From: Pseudomonas sp. UBA4194
GTDB taxonomy: Bacteria > Pseudomonadota > Gammaproteobacteria > Pseudomonadales > Pseudomonadaceae
Assembly: GCF_002379585.1 (NCBI RefSeq)
Contig: NZ_DFUE01000011.1
Coordinates: 16,369-80,368, forward strand
Direction of reading: 5' to 3'
Length of the DNA stretch: 64,000 nucleotides
Under the pieces are notes generated by a model. The model worked only from the letters and a program-made list of their open reading frames with translations. It had not been told where the DNA came from and did no database searches. Position 1 is the first letter of the stretch. Each line of letters starts with the position of its first letter. Position numbers and translations under genes: made by a program. Of this stretch, positions 7,882 to 18,238 are shown one piece after another.

Positions 7882-8726
7882 CAGATTACGGGCTTGGAAA
7901 CCTTCAGCAGATCGGCATCGACACCGCGCACCCCACGGATGTTGCGCGCCACCTCTACCGCGAGGGTTTTCTGCTCGGAGCTGGTCACTTCACCCTTGAG
8001 ACTGACCATGCCAGTGCGGGTCTCGACATCGATTGCCAGGCCGTCGAGGTCTCGGTTGAGCACCAGGCTCGCCTTGACCTTGCTGGTCACCCAGGTGTCG
8101 CTCAGGGCCTCTTCGGTTTTTTTGGCCTGGGTTTCGGCCCGGGTGGTGGCCGTGTCGGCAGCGCCGAGGCTGATGAGATTGTTGACCTGGTAGACACCAT
8201 CGGTATTGGTTGCCAGTGTTCCGGCCAGTTGCTTGGCATCAGCGGTCTGAGCCTGGCCCTTGAGTGTCACTACCGAGTCGTTAGTGGTGACCACGATATC
8301 CAGCGCCTGGGTACTGGTATTCCATAACAGCTTGGACTTGACGATGGCGGTCAGGGTGGCGTCTTCCAGGTGCTGGGCGAACTGCTGTCGCCCGCCGGCG
8401 TGTTCGGCCAGTTGCGGGTCCAGGGCCAATTGGTTGTCGACCTTGTCGATGCCTTGGGTGTTGAGGGCAACCTGCTCGGCCAGTTCCTTGTCCACTTCGT
8501 CTTCCACTTTGCCAGTCAGGGTGGCGGTACCGTCGGCGACTTTCACGCCAAACTCGAAACCACTGAGTTGGCGATTCAGCGCCAATGCGGTCCAGATCGA
8601 TCCCTCCTGCCGGGCCGCCTGTAACTGGCTCGTAAGGTCTGCGGTGGCCGCTTGAGTGGACAGGGAAGAGAAAGCCAGCAACGCCGTGGTTGCGGTGGCC
8701 AAGGCAAGTCGATTGAAGCCGTGCAT
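7881..8726 (-). CDS. Periplasmic protein with three BON domains
   Basis: The 281-residue product has a signal peptide (LALATATTALLAFSSLSTQA) and three consecutive BON modules of about 70 residues. Each has the pattern of a helix, a strand near VxxGxVxLxGxV and the phrase NxxGVxxVxN (for example NTQGIDKVDN, NTDGVYQVNN, NIRGVRGVDA). BON proteins such as OsmY bind membranes and protect the envelope under osmotic stress. AAGGAG precedes the ATG. The gene is divergent from algB and carries a sigma-54-type promoter. The three-module form is larger than OsmY, which has two. Confidence 0.9.
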   Translation of the reverse strand: MHGFNRLALATATTALLAFSSLSTQAATADLTSQLQAARQEGSIWTALALNRQLSGFEFGVKVADGTATLTGKVEDEVDKELAEQVALNTQGIDKVDNQLALDPQLAEHAGGRQQFAQHLEDATLTAIVKSKLLWNTSTQALDIVVTTNDSVVTLKGQAQTADAKQLAGTLATNTDGVYQVNNLISLGAADTATTRAETQAKKTEEALSDTWVTSKVKASLVLNRDLDGLAIDVETRTGMVSLKGEVTSSEQKTLAVEVARNIRGVRGVDADLLKVSKPVI

Positions 8727-8764
8727 GAAAGGTCTCCTTCAAATTCAGAACATCGGATGAACGT

Positions 8765-8781
8765 GGCAATGCCTGTGCCAA
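8765..8781 (-). promoter_or_regulatory. Sigma-54 (-24/-12) promoter for the BON-domain gene
   Basis: On the minus strand the sequence is TTGGCACAGGCATTGCC, an almost perfect sigma-54 promoter with GG (8779-8778) and GC (8767-8766) separated by exactly 10 bases. The predicted start is near 8754 and gives a 28-base leader that carries AAGGAG. The -24 element overlaps by two bases the -35 element of the opposing AlgU-type promoter of algB. Confidence 0.8.
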
Positions 8782-8806
8782 ACTTTTTTACTGCTGAAAG
8801 ATCTGA
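8780..8806 (+). promoter_or_regulatory. AlgU (sigma-22/RpoE-type) promoter for algB-kinB
   Basis: AAACTT at 8780-8785, a 16-base spacer and TCTGA at 8802-8806 match the AlgU consensus GAACTT-N16/17-TCTGA with a single mismatch. The predicted start near 8812 gives a leader of about 125 bases. It is established for P. aeruginosa that algB expression depends on AlgU (AlgT), which supports the reading. Confidence 0.75.
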
Positions 8807-8844
8807 CAATTCATAGAGTTAGAAATGTCCCCTGGTTATAGCTA

Positions 8845-8892
8845 CCATGCAGGCTGCCGAATCGATCAGAATCGACCATGCAACCTGCCCGA
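8845..8892. promoter_or_regulatory. Candidate activator boxes between algB and the BON gene
   Basis: CCATGCAGGCTGCC (8845-8858) and CCATGCAACCTGCC (8876-8889) are direct repeats with two differences and start 31 bp apart. They lie about 91-138 bp upstream of the predicted sigma-54 start of the BON gene, the usual distance for an enhancer. Each has a GCA-N3-TGC dyad core. Similar boxes with the same 31-bp spacing occur at 7837-7881. Confidence 0.5.
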
Positions 8893-8937
8893 CTTTTCCG
8901 GGACTAACGAAGAAATTTCTCAAAGGAGCGTCGGTAA

Positions 8938-10280
<1,343 letters not shown>

Positions 10281-10284
<4 letters not shown>

Positions 10285-12068
10285 AACTGGCGATGAAGCT
10301 GCGCACGCGGCTGTTCCTGAGCATTTCGGCGCTGATCACCGTGGCGTTGCTGGGGCTGATCCTGGGGCTGGTCAGCGTGATGCAGATGGCAGCCTCCCAG
10401 GAGAGCATGCTGCGCAGCAATTTCATCACCCTGGACGTTGGCCTGAAGATGCGCCAGAACCTGGGCGACCAGCTGGTGATGATGCTGGACGCCGATCCCG
10501 ATACCCATGCCATCGAGCGGGCGCAGGCGCAATTTCAGACCCTGGTGGATCAGGGCATTGCCCACGAGCAGGAGCATGGAGATCATTTTGGCTTTACCCA
10601 GTCGGCCAATGACTACCAGGCTTTCCTGGAGGAATATCGACGCACCGCCCAGCGCGAACTGCCGCTGAGCCAGAATCCACCCCTGAGCCAGGCCTTCAAC
10701 ACCCTTCGCACCGGGCTGATCGCCTCTTACAAGCAAACCCTGTTGACAATCACCACCCTGGAACAGCAGGCGCATCACCGCGCCATGCTGGTCTCCGGGC
10801 TGCTGGGCATGGTCGGCCTGGCGGTGCTGATCATCGGTTTCTTCACTGCCCATGGCATCGCGCGACGTTTCGGCGAGCCCATCGAGGTGCTGGCCAAGGC
10901 CGCCGATGACATCAGCCAGGGCAATTTCGATGTGAAGTTGCCAGTGTCGCCCGCCGCCGAGCTCAACCAGTTGGCCAGCCGTTTCGGCACCATGGCCGAC
11001 GCCCTGCGCCAGCATCAGGCGACCAATGTCGATGAGCTGCGCGCGGGTCAGCAGCGTTTGCAGGCCGTGCTGGACAGCATCGATGATGGCTTGCTGATGA
11101 TCGATCGCGAGGGCCGGCTGGAGCATTTGAACCCGGTCGCCCAGCGTCAGCTTGGCTGGAACGACCACCGCCGGGGCATGGGACTGGGTGCCGCGCTCGA
11201 GCGCCCCGACCTGGACGAACAGCTCAACCTGATCCTGCGTGGGGGCACCCTGGAACGTGCACTCGAAGACCTGAGCTTCGAGGTCGACGGCGAAGCGCGG
11301 TTGATGTCCTACAGCCTGACGCCGGTGACGCACACCGAAGGGCATATCCTCGGCGCGGTCATGGTGCTGCATGATGTCACCGAGCAGCGCGCCTTCGAGC
11401 GCGTGCGCAGCGAGTTCGTGTTGCGCGCCTCCCATGAGCTGCGCACGCCCGTCACCGGCATGCACATGGCTTTTGGCTTGCTGCAGGAGCGGGTGCATTT
11501 CGATCCGGACAGTCGCGAGGCTGACCTGCTGACCACCGTGAACGAAGAAATGCAGCGCTTGATGCAGTTGATCAACGACCTGCTGAATTTTTCCCGCTAC
11601 CAGAACGGCCTGCAGAAGTTGACCCTGGCGCCGTGTGCGCTGGATGACTTGCTCAACCGCGCCCATGAGCGTTTTGCATCCCAGGCCGGCCACCGAGGCA
11701 TCGAGCTGACGGTTGAATTGCAAGAGGGCTTGCCACGGCTGCATGCCGACCAGGCACAGCTGGACAAGGTGCTCGACAACCTGGTGGACAACGCCCTGCG
11801 CCATACGCCCGAGCAGGGCCATATCCGCCTGCAGGCGCGGCGGCACGCTGACCGGGTGATCATCAGCGTCGAAGACAACGGTGAAGGTATCGCCTATGGG
11901 CAGCAGGGGCGCATCTTCGAGCCATTCGTGCAGGTGGGCCGCAAGAAAGGCGGCGCTGGGCTCGGGCTGGCGCTGTGCAAGGAAATCGTCCAGCTGCACG
12001 GCGGGCGAATGGGCGTGTATTCGCGGCCGGGGCAGGGGACGCAGTTCTATATGACGTTGTCGATCTAG
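10281..12068 (+). CDS. kinB: Sensor histidine kinase KinB
   Basis: The 595-residue kinase has a transmembrane helix at about 13-35, a periplasmic helical sensor region to about 165, a second helix at about 168-190, HAMP (to about 245), a PAS domain (about 255-365), HisKA with phospho-histidine H385 in SHELRTP, and HATPase with DNALRHTPEQG and GAGLGLALCKE boxes. It phosphorylates and dephosphorylates AlgB at the inner membrane; the H385 position equals that reported for P. aeruginosa KinB. Its ATG overlaps the algB stop, so translation is coupled. Confidence 0.95.
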
Positions 12069-12143
12069 TCGCAGATGTTCGGCGGCTCGGCGGGCGCCAT
12101 CAAAGGCACTGCTCGCATCCACACGGCACCCTGAAGAGCCCCC

Positions 12144-12166
12144 TGTGGGAGCGGGCTCTGCCCGCG
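12144..12166. repeat. REP palindrome, family A
   Basis: This is the exact reverse complement of the copy at 4696-4718. It lies between the converging kinB and EAL genes and is the only structured element there, so it may protect or terminate both messages. Confidence 0.85.
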
Positions 12167-12194
12167 ATGAGGCCAGATGCCCTGACAGGGATAC

Positions 12195-13814
12195 CTAGGC
12201 TTCATCCTCCACCCGGCGCCCCACCCGGCGCCTGCCTTTGGTGATCAGTTCCTTGAACTGCCGGGCATTCAGCGCCTGGGCAAACAGCCAGCCCTGACCG
12301 AAATCAACGCCCTCGCTCTTGAGCAGCAAGGCCTGGGTTTCGTACTCGATACCTTCGGCAATCACGCCCAGATCCAGGGCATGGGCCATGCGGATGATAT
12401 GTGGCGCCACACCACTGCTTTCGACGTCGTCGCCCAAGGCATCGATGAAGGCCTTGTCGATCTTCAGGCAATCCACCGGCAAGCTTTGCAGATACGCCAG
12501 GCTGCAGTAACCGGTGCCGAAGTCATCGATCAGCACCTTGTGCCCGACGTCGCGCAGCGATTGCAGGTTGTCGCGGGCAACGTCGACATCGATCAACGAG
12601 CGTTCGGTCACCTCGAAAGCGATCTGCTGTGGCGCCACCCGGTACAGGGAAAGTAGCCGGTCGACCACATGGCCGATACGCGGGACTTCCACATCGCAGG
12701 CCGCCAGGTTGATCGAGATATACAGGTGGGGATTGGCCCGCAGCAACTGGCCCAGCTGCTCGAGGGCCTGTTGCAGTACGAAGTCGGTGATCTGGCGGAT
12801 TTGCCCACTGTCCTCGGCCAACGGAATGAACAGATCGGGACTGGTCAACGTACCGTCGGGACGGCGCCAGCGGACCAGGGCTTCGGCACCCACGCAGCGG
12901 CGATTGCTCAGGTCGAAGATAGGCTGGTAGAGCACCTGCAATTCACCCCGGCGCAGCGCGCCATGCAGTTCTCCGCCCATGGAGCGGCGCTGCTGAATCA
13001 GCTGCAGCACCAGCCAGCCGATGCACAAGGCGACCACCAGGCTGCCAGGGAACAGTAGCCACAGCGGCGTATTGAACTTGGGCAGCACGTTGCTGCGTGG
13101 GGTGATCAACACCAGTTGGAAGTCGGGGGACTTGGTGGACATTCGATAGATGAGCCGGTCAGGCGTCACCTGCAAGGCGTCTTCGGCATCGGCTTTCCAG
13201 CCGGAAACAGGTGGCCAGGGCTGGCTGGGCCCCAGCACCGGGATGGCCCGACGGCCCTGGTCGAGAACCACCAGCAAGCTGCCGCCGGCAGGCAGGTCGA
13301 CCACGTCGGTCAGGTGGCCCCGCGAGGTGGAAACGCGAAAGGGCCCCCGGCCCAGCATCAAGGCTGCCCAGTTGTCGTTGGGCTGGGTGGTGGTATTGAG
13401 CCAGTAGCTGTAGGTGAAGCCCTGGATGTCCGGCGCGCGATTGAGATCGGCCACGTCCTTGCCCTGGCGGTTGGAGCAGCGCTGCTGGCCATTGTTGAAG
13501 GTGGCCTCGAAGACGAAGCGGTAGTCGAAGCCGATCTTCTCCAGTGCATCCATCATCTGCGGTCCGCAATGGCGGACCGGCTGGGCCTCGAGAGCGTCCA
13601 CACCTTCACGCAACTGGCCGAATATCTGCTCCAGACGCAGCAGGAAGCGTTCGCCACTGGCATTCATCTGCTGGCTTTCGCTTTGCTGGATCTGATGCGT
13701 GATCAGGGCAAAACTGGCGGCGCACAGCAGCAAGGCGCTCGCCAATGCAGCAAGCATGGCCAGCACCCAGGGACGGTAGATAAATCTGCGGAGGCGCAAC
13801 AGTGCCACTGACAT
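12195..13814 (-). CDS. Cyclic-di-GMP phosphodiesterase, CSS-motif + EAL
   Basis: The 539-residue protein has two membrane helices (about 16-38 and 250-272) flanking a periplasmic CSS-motif-type sensor domain (CSN at about 112-114 in QQRCSNRQG, with a further cysteine at HCGPQ), then a cytoplasmic EAL domain. Catalytic signatures are complete: AEALVRW, the metal-binding SINLA segment, EVTE, IDDFGTGYCSL, LKIDKAF and AEGIE. It should hydrolyse cyclic di-GMP. Disulfide formation by DsbA in the periplasmic domain controls some relatives, and dsbA lies 4 kb away. No operon partner is adjacent. Confidence 0.9.
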   Translation of the reverse strand: MSVALLRLRRFIYRPWVLAMLAALASALLLCAASFALITHQIQQSESQQMNASGERFLLRLEQIFGQLREGVDALEAQPVRHCGPQMMDALEKIGFDYRFVFEATFNNGQQRCSNRQGKDVADLNRAPDIQGFTYSYWLNTTTQPNDNWAALMLGRGPFRVSTSRGHLTDVVDLPAGGSLLVVLDQGRRAIPVLGPSQPWPPVSGWKADAEDALQVTPDRLIYRMSTKSPDFQLVLITPRSNVLPKFNTPLWLLFPGSLVVALCIGWLVLQLIQQRRSMGGELHGALRRGELQVLYQPIFDLSNRRCVGAEALVRWRRPDGTLTSPDLFIPLAEDSGQIRQITDFVLQQALEQLGQLLRANPHLYISINLAACDVEVPRIGHVVDRLLSLYRVAPQQIAFEVTERSLIDVDVARDNLQSLRDVGHKVLIDDFGTGYCSLAYLQSLPVDCLKIDKAFIDALGDDVESSGVAPHIIRMAHALDLGVIAEGIEYETQALLLKSEGVDFGQGWLFAQALNARQFKELITKGRRRVGRRVEDEA

Positions 13815-13891
13815 CGACGTTCATCCAGATTGATACAGCAATGTATATCAACTGGATGACGTTTAGCGCGTCATTTGCGTGCCGGTTGCGG

Positions 13892-14665
13892 CTATTTCCC
13901 GTTCAGCACCTGCAAAATAGCGGCACTTTGTGCGTCAGGCTCGCCGTTGTACAACTCGGGACGGAAGTGCATCTGGAACGCCGCCAGGACGTGACGGGTA
14001 GCGATGTCGAGTTCACCGGTCTGCGGCACTGCATAGCCGAAGCGGGCCAACTGCTGCTGATACCAGGCAATGCTCGGTGGGTTCAGGTCGAAATAGGCCT
14101 TCTGCCGGGCCACCGCGTTGGCGTTCGGCCAGACCCCAAGGCCCGCGTCCGCCAGGCGCTTCCAGGGGAACAGCGGGCCGGGGTCCATTTTGCGCAGGGG
14201 CGCGATATCGCTGTGGCCGATGATATTGCGCGGGGCGATCCCGTTGCGCTGCACGACGTCCTTGAGCAAGGCAATCAGCGCTTGCACCTGGCCTTCGGTG
14301 TAGGGATACCAGACACGGCCAGCCGGGGTGTCCTGGTAGCCGGGGTTGACGATCTCGATACCGATGGAGCTGGAGTTGAGCCAGGTCCGGCCATCCCATT
14401 CGCTCTCGCCGGCGTGCCAGGAGCGGCGGCTCTCGTCCACCAGCTGGTAGACGGTTGGCGGCTGGTCACCGATCAGGTAGTGACTGCTGACCTCGCCGCG
14501 GGTGAGCAGCTCGAGCGAGCGCTGGGTGGAGGCGGAGGTGTAGTGCAGCACCACGAACTGGACACGGTTGTCCTGGTTGGCGGAAGGGTGGCTACGATCG
14601 ATGACCAGGCCAGTGGAGCAACCGGCCAGTAGGAGAGTGCCAAGAATCAGGGCGAGCAGCTTCAT
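13892..14665 (-). CDS. ampDh2: Lipoprotein N-acetylmuramoyl-L-alanine amidase (AmpDh2/AmiD type)
   Basis: The 257-residue protein has a lipobox (LLLAGC, Cys at residue 15) and an Amidase_2 domain with zinc ligands in VVLHYT, SWHAGESEW and HSDIAPLRKMDPG. A C-terminal peptidoglycan-binding-like segment of about 60 residues follows. It cleaves the amide between MurNAc and L-Ala in the periplasm and serves wall recycling. The chosen ATG gives a normal lipoprotein signal, though its ribosome site is weak; a longer frame lacks a signal. It lies 100 bp downstream of the diguanylate cyclase gene in the same direction, with an AT-rich TATAAC upstream that could be its own promoter. Confidence 0.88.
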   Translation of the reverse strand: MKLLALILGTLLLAGCSTGLVIDRSHPSANQDNRVQFVVLHYTSASTQRSLELLTRGEVSSHYLIGDQPPTVYQLVDESRRSWHAGESEWDGRTWLNSSSIGIEIVNPGYQDTPAGRVWYPYTEGQVQALIALLKDVVQRNGIAPRNIIGHSDIAPLRKMDPGPLFPWKRLADAGLGVWPNANAVARQKAYFDLNPPSIAWYQQQLARFGYAVPQTGELDIATRHVLAAFQMHFRPELYNGEPDAQSAAILQVLNGK

Positions 14666-14765
14666 GGTGGGTACAACGCGGGCAGTGGTTATAATGCAAT
14701 AGTGTAACGGAATTGGGCGTTTGGCGTCAGCGGGGGTGGAGGATCGCCTCAGGGCAAAACCCGGA

Positions 14766-16712
14766 TCACGGTGCCAGCTCCACGCGATTGCGGCCCGCAT
14801 CCTTGGCGCGGTAAAGGGCTTGGTCCGCACGTTTGAGCACGACGTCAGGGTTGTCCCCCGGCCGGAACATCGCCAGGCCGGCGGAAACCGTGATGGTCAC
14901 TCGCTGCCCTTTGAAGTGAAATGGGCAGCGCTCGATGGCTTCGCGCAGGCGGTTGATCAGACGTGCTCCGGCGCCCAGCTCGCTGGCGGGCATCAGGATG
15001 ACGAACTCCTCGCCGCCGAAACGGGCAATGAAATCATCGCCACGCAGGCCTTTGCGCAGCACGTTGGCGATGATCTTCAACACCTTGTCGCCAGCCTGGT
15101 GGCCATAACCATCGTTGATCGACTTGAAGTGGTCCAGGTCCAGTATGCCGAGCAGCAACTGGCCACCGTCGCTGACCAGGCGAGCCTGTTCCCTATCGAG
15201 GCGCTCGCTCCACGCCGCGCGGTTGGGCAGGCCCGTGAGGGGGTCGATCAGCGCTTTCTGTCGCTGCTCTTCCAGGTGCTCGCGGTAGCCCAATGCTTCC
15301 TGCTCCATGCTGGCGACCCGCTCGGCCAGCCCCTGCAGGCGAGCGGCGACTTCCTGCTCGCGCTCATCGCGCTTGAGGCGGTGCTGGTCGATGGTGCCCA
15401 ACAGGCCTTCCAGGCGGTGCTCCAGGATATGCTTGAGGCCCTGGACGTCGGTAGCGCCCTGCATGCTGCTTTGCAAACCATCGACCTGTTCGCGCAACTG
15501 GTTATCCAGCGCCTGCGCTGCGCTGCGGCTGTCGGCATGGCCGTCGCTGGCGGCTTGCAGGTGGCCTTGAAACAGCTCCAGGCGCTCGTTGAGCTGTTGC
15601 AGATAGGTCTCGAATTCGTGCTGGCCACTGTCGTTGATTGCCAGCATGAGCACGGCGAGGTCATCCAGTACGGGCAGTAATTCGTACCAGTTGAGGCCGT
15701 GCTCCAGGCGCTCGCGCATCGAGGTGGCCTGGGGTTGGTAGCGCTCGGGAAGGCTCAATTCGCCGAGCAAGCCCAGCAGCGTCTCTTCGATATGGGTGGC
15801 CACCGAGCTGTAGGACGGCTCGGCAGACGCGGGCAGGGCGTAGAGCGGGTCTTCGTCGGGATCGTCGGGATCGATCGCGGCCAGTGCCTGGGCCATGACG
15901 TCGGGCAAGGGCAGGGTGTCGAGGAATGGGACGGCCCGGATGTGGGTCGGTGAGGTGGTTGAGGCCTCCGGGAGATCGGCGATGGAGGGTTTCCTCACCT
16001 CAGCCCGCTCCCTGGGGGAGAGGGCACCGTCCAGGGTGGTGGCGGATGATGCGTGCTGGGCATCTGCAACCTGGGGAGCAGGTTCGCGTTGCGGATCGGA
16101 ACCGGGCTCCCGGGTAGCCAATGCCGGCGGTTCATCGTCGGCTTGCGCTGGCGGGCTGGCCTGGGGTGCGAGCGTGCCATCGTCCTGCTCCGTGCTGCCG
16201 AACAGCCGCTGCAGCAAGCCGGGGCGCTGCGCATGCACGGGGGCTTCGAAGGCGTTCAGTGCCTGCCCCTGCAAGCCACTGAGTTCGCCCAGCAACAACG
16301 GAATCTCCCGTGCCTGACCCGCACGCTCCTCGAGACCCTTGGCCAACTTCTTCAGGGGTTTGCTGACTTCACGGGGCAGCGGCAGGGCCTGCAACTGGGT
16401 GACCAGCGCATTGAGCGCAGTACCGATCTGCTGGACACGCACCTGACGGCGCTGTTCGGACTCCAGCACGGCGGTTTCCAGACGTGGAATCAGGCCGGCG
16501 AGCCTTGCGTCCATGTCATCGGTACGCACCACCTCGCGCATCTCCTTCATGCAGGCATCCACGGCGCGGTCGCTGCCTTCGGCGGCCAGGGTGCTGCGTA
16601 CCAGGCCGCGACGCAGCAGGTCGAGCCGGGCATTCCAGCGTCGCTCGAGTTTTTCCTGCTGGTCGACGCTCTTGAGGTACTTCTCTTTCCAACGCTGGGC
16701 GTCTTCGCTCAT
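14766..16712 (-). CDS. dgcH: Diguanylate cyclase (DgcH-like) with long helical N-terminal region
   Basis: The 648-residue soluble protein ends in a GGDEF domain (GGEEF at 566-570, with DPLTGLPNR and LDLDHFKSINDGYGH). No RxxD inhibitory site is visible just before GGEEF. The N-terminal 480 residues are helical and coiled-coil-like, interrupted by a Pro/Ala-rich linker at about 175-280. It makes cyclic di-GMP. Synteny with P. aeruginosa dgcH (PA5487), just upstream of an EEP nuclease and dsbA, supports the name. The ATG overlaps the stop of the nuclease gene by four bases. Residues 230-241 of the linker are encoded by a copy of a dispersed intergenic repeat (15991-16024). Confidence 0.9.
   Translation of the reverse strand: MSEDAQRWKEKYLKSVDQQEKLERRWNARLDLLRRGLVRSTLAAEGSDRAVDACMKEMREVVRTDDMDARLAGLIPRLETAVLESEQRRQVRVQQIGTALNALVTQLQALPLPREVSKPLKKLAKGLEERAGQAREIPLLLGELSGLQGQALNAFEAPVHAQRPGLLQRLFGSTEQDDGTLAPQASPPAQADDEPPALATREPGSDPQREPAPQVADAQHASSATTLDGALSPRERAEVRKPSIADLPEASTTSPTHIRAVPFLDTLPLPDVMAQALAAIDPDDPDEDPLYALPASAEPSYSSVATHIEETLLGLLGELSLPERYQPQATSMRERLEHGLNWYELLPVLDDLAVLMLAINDSGQHEFETYLQQLNERLELFQGHLQAASDGHADSRSAAQALDNQLREQVDGLQSSMQGATDVQGLKHILEHRLEGLLGTIDQHRLKRDEREQEVAARLQGLAERVASMEQEALGYREHLEEQRQKALIDPLTGLPNRAAWSERLDREQARLVSDGGQLLLGILDLDHFKSINDGYGHQAGDKVLKIIANVLRKGLRGDDFIARFGGEEFVILMPASELGAGARLINRLREAIERCPFHFKGQRVTITVSAGLAMFRPGDNPDVVLKRADQALYRAKDAGRNRVELAP
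15991..16024. repeat. Family D repeat copy inside the dgcH-like coding region
   Basis: The stretch from TTCCTCACCTCAGCCCGC through GGGGGAGAGGG matches the left half of the intergenic family D element at about 30 of 34 positions (compare 43094-43127 and 59588-59621). It stays in frame and falls in the low-complexity linker of the cyclase. Confidence 0.75.
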
Positions 16713-17587
16713 GCCAGCGGCCTGCCAGGATCAGGGCTCAAGGCAGGATAGGCGTCCGCCACCAGCGAGTCCGGCAACCGGATCTCCACCGCGACGGGCA
16801 AGTGGTCCGAAATCGGCTGGGCCAGCACCTGGAATTTCTCCAGGGTAAGGGTGGGGCTGAGCAGTATGTGGTCCAGGCAACGTTGTGGACGCCAACTGGG
16901 GAAGGTGGCCTCGGCCTGGGGTGCAAGCAGGCCCAGGTCACGCAGTGGCGAATTGAGCAACAGGTCGTTGGCGTGGGTGTTCATGTCGCCCATCAGAATC
17001 TGGTGGCGATAACCGCCGATCAGTTCGCGAATGTAGGCCAGCTGCAGCATGCGCGTCTTGGTACCCAGCGCCAGGTGCATCATGACCACCACCAGCGCAT
17101 CCTCGCCTTCGCCAAAGCGCGCCAGAATCGCGCCGCGCCCGGCCGGACCGGGCAGCGGGTGATCTTCCAGGCTCCACGGGCGCAGACGACTGAGCACACC
17201 GTTGCTGTGCTGGGCGAGCTTGCCGAGGTTGCGGTTGAGCTGCTGGTACCAGTAGGGAAAGCCACCCAGCTGGGCCAAGTGCTCGACCTGGTTCACGTAG
17301 CCGGAGCGATGGCTGCCGCCATCGGCCTCTTGCAGGGCAACCAGGTCGAAATCGGCGAGCAGGGCGCCGATCTTCTGCAAATTGGTGCCGCGGCCGACAT
17401 GGGGCAACAGGTGCTGCCAGCCGCGCGTCAGGTAGTGCCGATAGCCTTGGGTGCTGTTGCCCACCTGAATGTTGAAGCTGAGCAGGCGCAGACGACCGTC
17501 TTGCGGGAGACCGCTGGCCTGCAGGTGTTGCTCGTTGACCCGTGGATCACACAGGCCAGCGACTCGTTGGCTGCGAAAGCGCCGCAC
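16709..17587 (-). CDS. Endonuclease/exonuclease/phosphatase (EEP) family protein
   Basis: The 292-residue protein shows the catalytic series of the EEP (DNase I-like) fold: LLSFNIQ, LQEADGG, MMHLALG, GDMNTH, CLDHILLS and SDHLPVAVEI. The metal and phosphate ligands are all present. There is no signal peptide, so it acts in the cytoplasm on a phosphodiester or phosphomonoester of unknown identity. It is coupled with the downstream cyclase gene by an ATGA overlap, and dsbA lies 15 bp upstream in the same direction, so the three genes probably form a transcription unit. Confidence 0.88.
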   Translation of the reverse strand: MRRFRSQRVAGLCDPRVNEQHLQASGLPQDGRLRLLSFNIQVGNSTQGYRHYLTRGWQHLLPHVGRGTNLQKIGALLADFDLVALQEADGGSHRSGYVNQVEHLAQLGGFPYWYQQLNRNLGKLAQHSNGVLSRLRPWSLEDHPLPGPAGRGAILARFGEGEDALVVVMMHLALGTKTRMLQLAYIRELIGGYRHQILMGDMNTHANDLLLNSPLRDLGLLAPQAEATFPSWRPQRCLDHILLSPTLTLEKFQVLAQPISDHLPVAVEIRLPDSLVADAYPALSPDPGRPLA

Positions 17588-17602
17588 CGGGAATGGCGCC
17601 GC

Positions 17603-18238
17603 TTACTTGGCGGCGCGCTCCTTGGCGATCAGCTGGTCGGCAACGTTCAGGGTTTGCTCCGGACCGCCGGCGGTGCCCAGGTCGAAGCGGTACTTGCCGT
17701 TGACGATCATGGTCGGTACGCCGGAAATCTCGTATTTCTTGGCGAGCTCCTTGGCCTTGGCGATCTGGCCTTTGATGGCGAAGGAGTTGAAGGTTTGCAG
17801 GAACTTGTCCTTGTCGATGCCCTGAGTGGCGACGAACTCGGCCATGTCTTGTGGGTCGGTCAGGCGCTTGTGTTCTTTCTGAATGGCGTTGAACACCGCG
17901 TTATGCACCTTGTGCTCGACCCCCATGGCTTCCAGGGTCAGGAACAACTGGCCGTGGGCATCCCAAGGGCCGCCGAACATGGCGGGGATGCGAACGAAGT
18001 TGACGTCGGCGGGCAGTTTCTCGACCCAAGGATTGATGACGGGCTCGAAGGCGTAGCAATGCGGGCAGCCATACCAGAACATCTCGACGACTTCGATCTT
18101 GCCCGGTTCGGCGACAGCAACAGGGCTGGCCAACTGAACGTAGGTCTTGCCGGCTTCCAACGGTACATCGGCGGCCTGGGCGGTGACACCGAAAGCGCTG
18201 GCAAAGGCCAGTACGGCGCCGAAAATCAGATTACGCAT
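17603..18238 (-). CDS. dsbA: Thiol:disulfide interchange protein DsbA
   Basis: The 211-residue periplasmic oxidase has a signal peptide ending at VTAQA-AD, the active site CPHC in FWYGCPHCYAFEP and the cis-proline loop GVPTMIVNGKYRF. The insertion of a helical domain between them is normal. It introduces disulfides into exported proteins and is reoxidised by DsbB, which is not in this window. The ATG at 18238 has AGGAG in front. Clients nearby may include the CSS-EAL protein, the Ivy-type protein and the oxidase assembly factors, but this is inference. Confidence 0.95.
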   Translation of the reverse strand: MRNLIFGAVLAFASAFGVTAQAADVPLEAGKTYVQLASPVAVAEPGKIEVVEMFWYGCPHCYAFEPVINPWVEKLPADVNFVRIPAMFGGPWDAHGQLFLTLEAMGVEHKVHNAVFNAIQKEHKRLTDPQDMAEFVATQGIDKDKFLQTFNSFAIKGQIAKAKELAKKYEISGVPTMIVNGKYRFDLGTAGGPEQTLNVADQLIAKERAAK

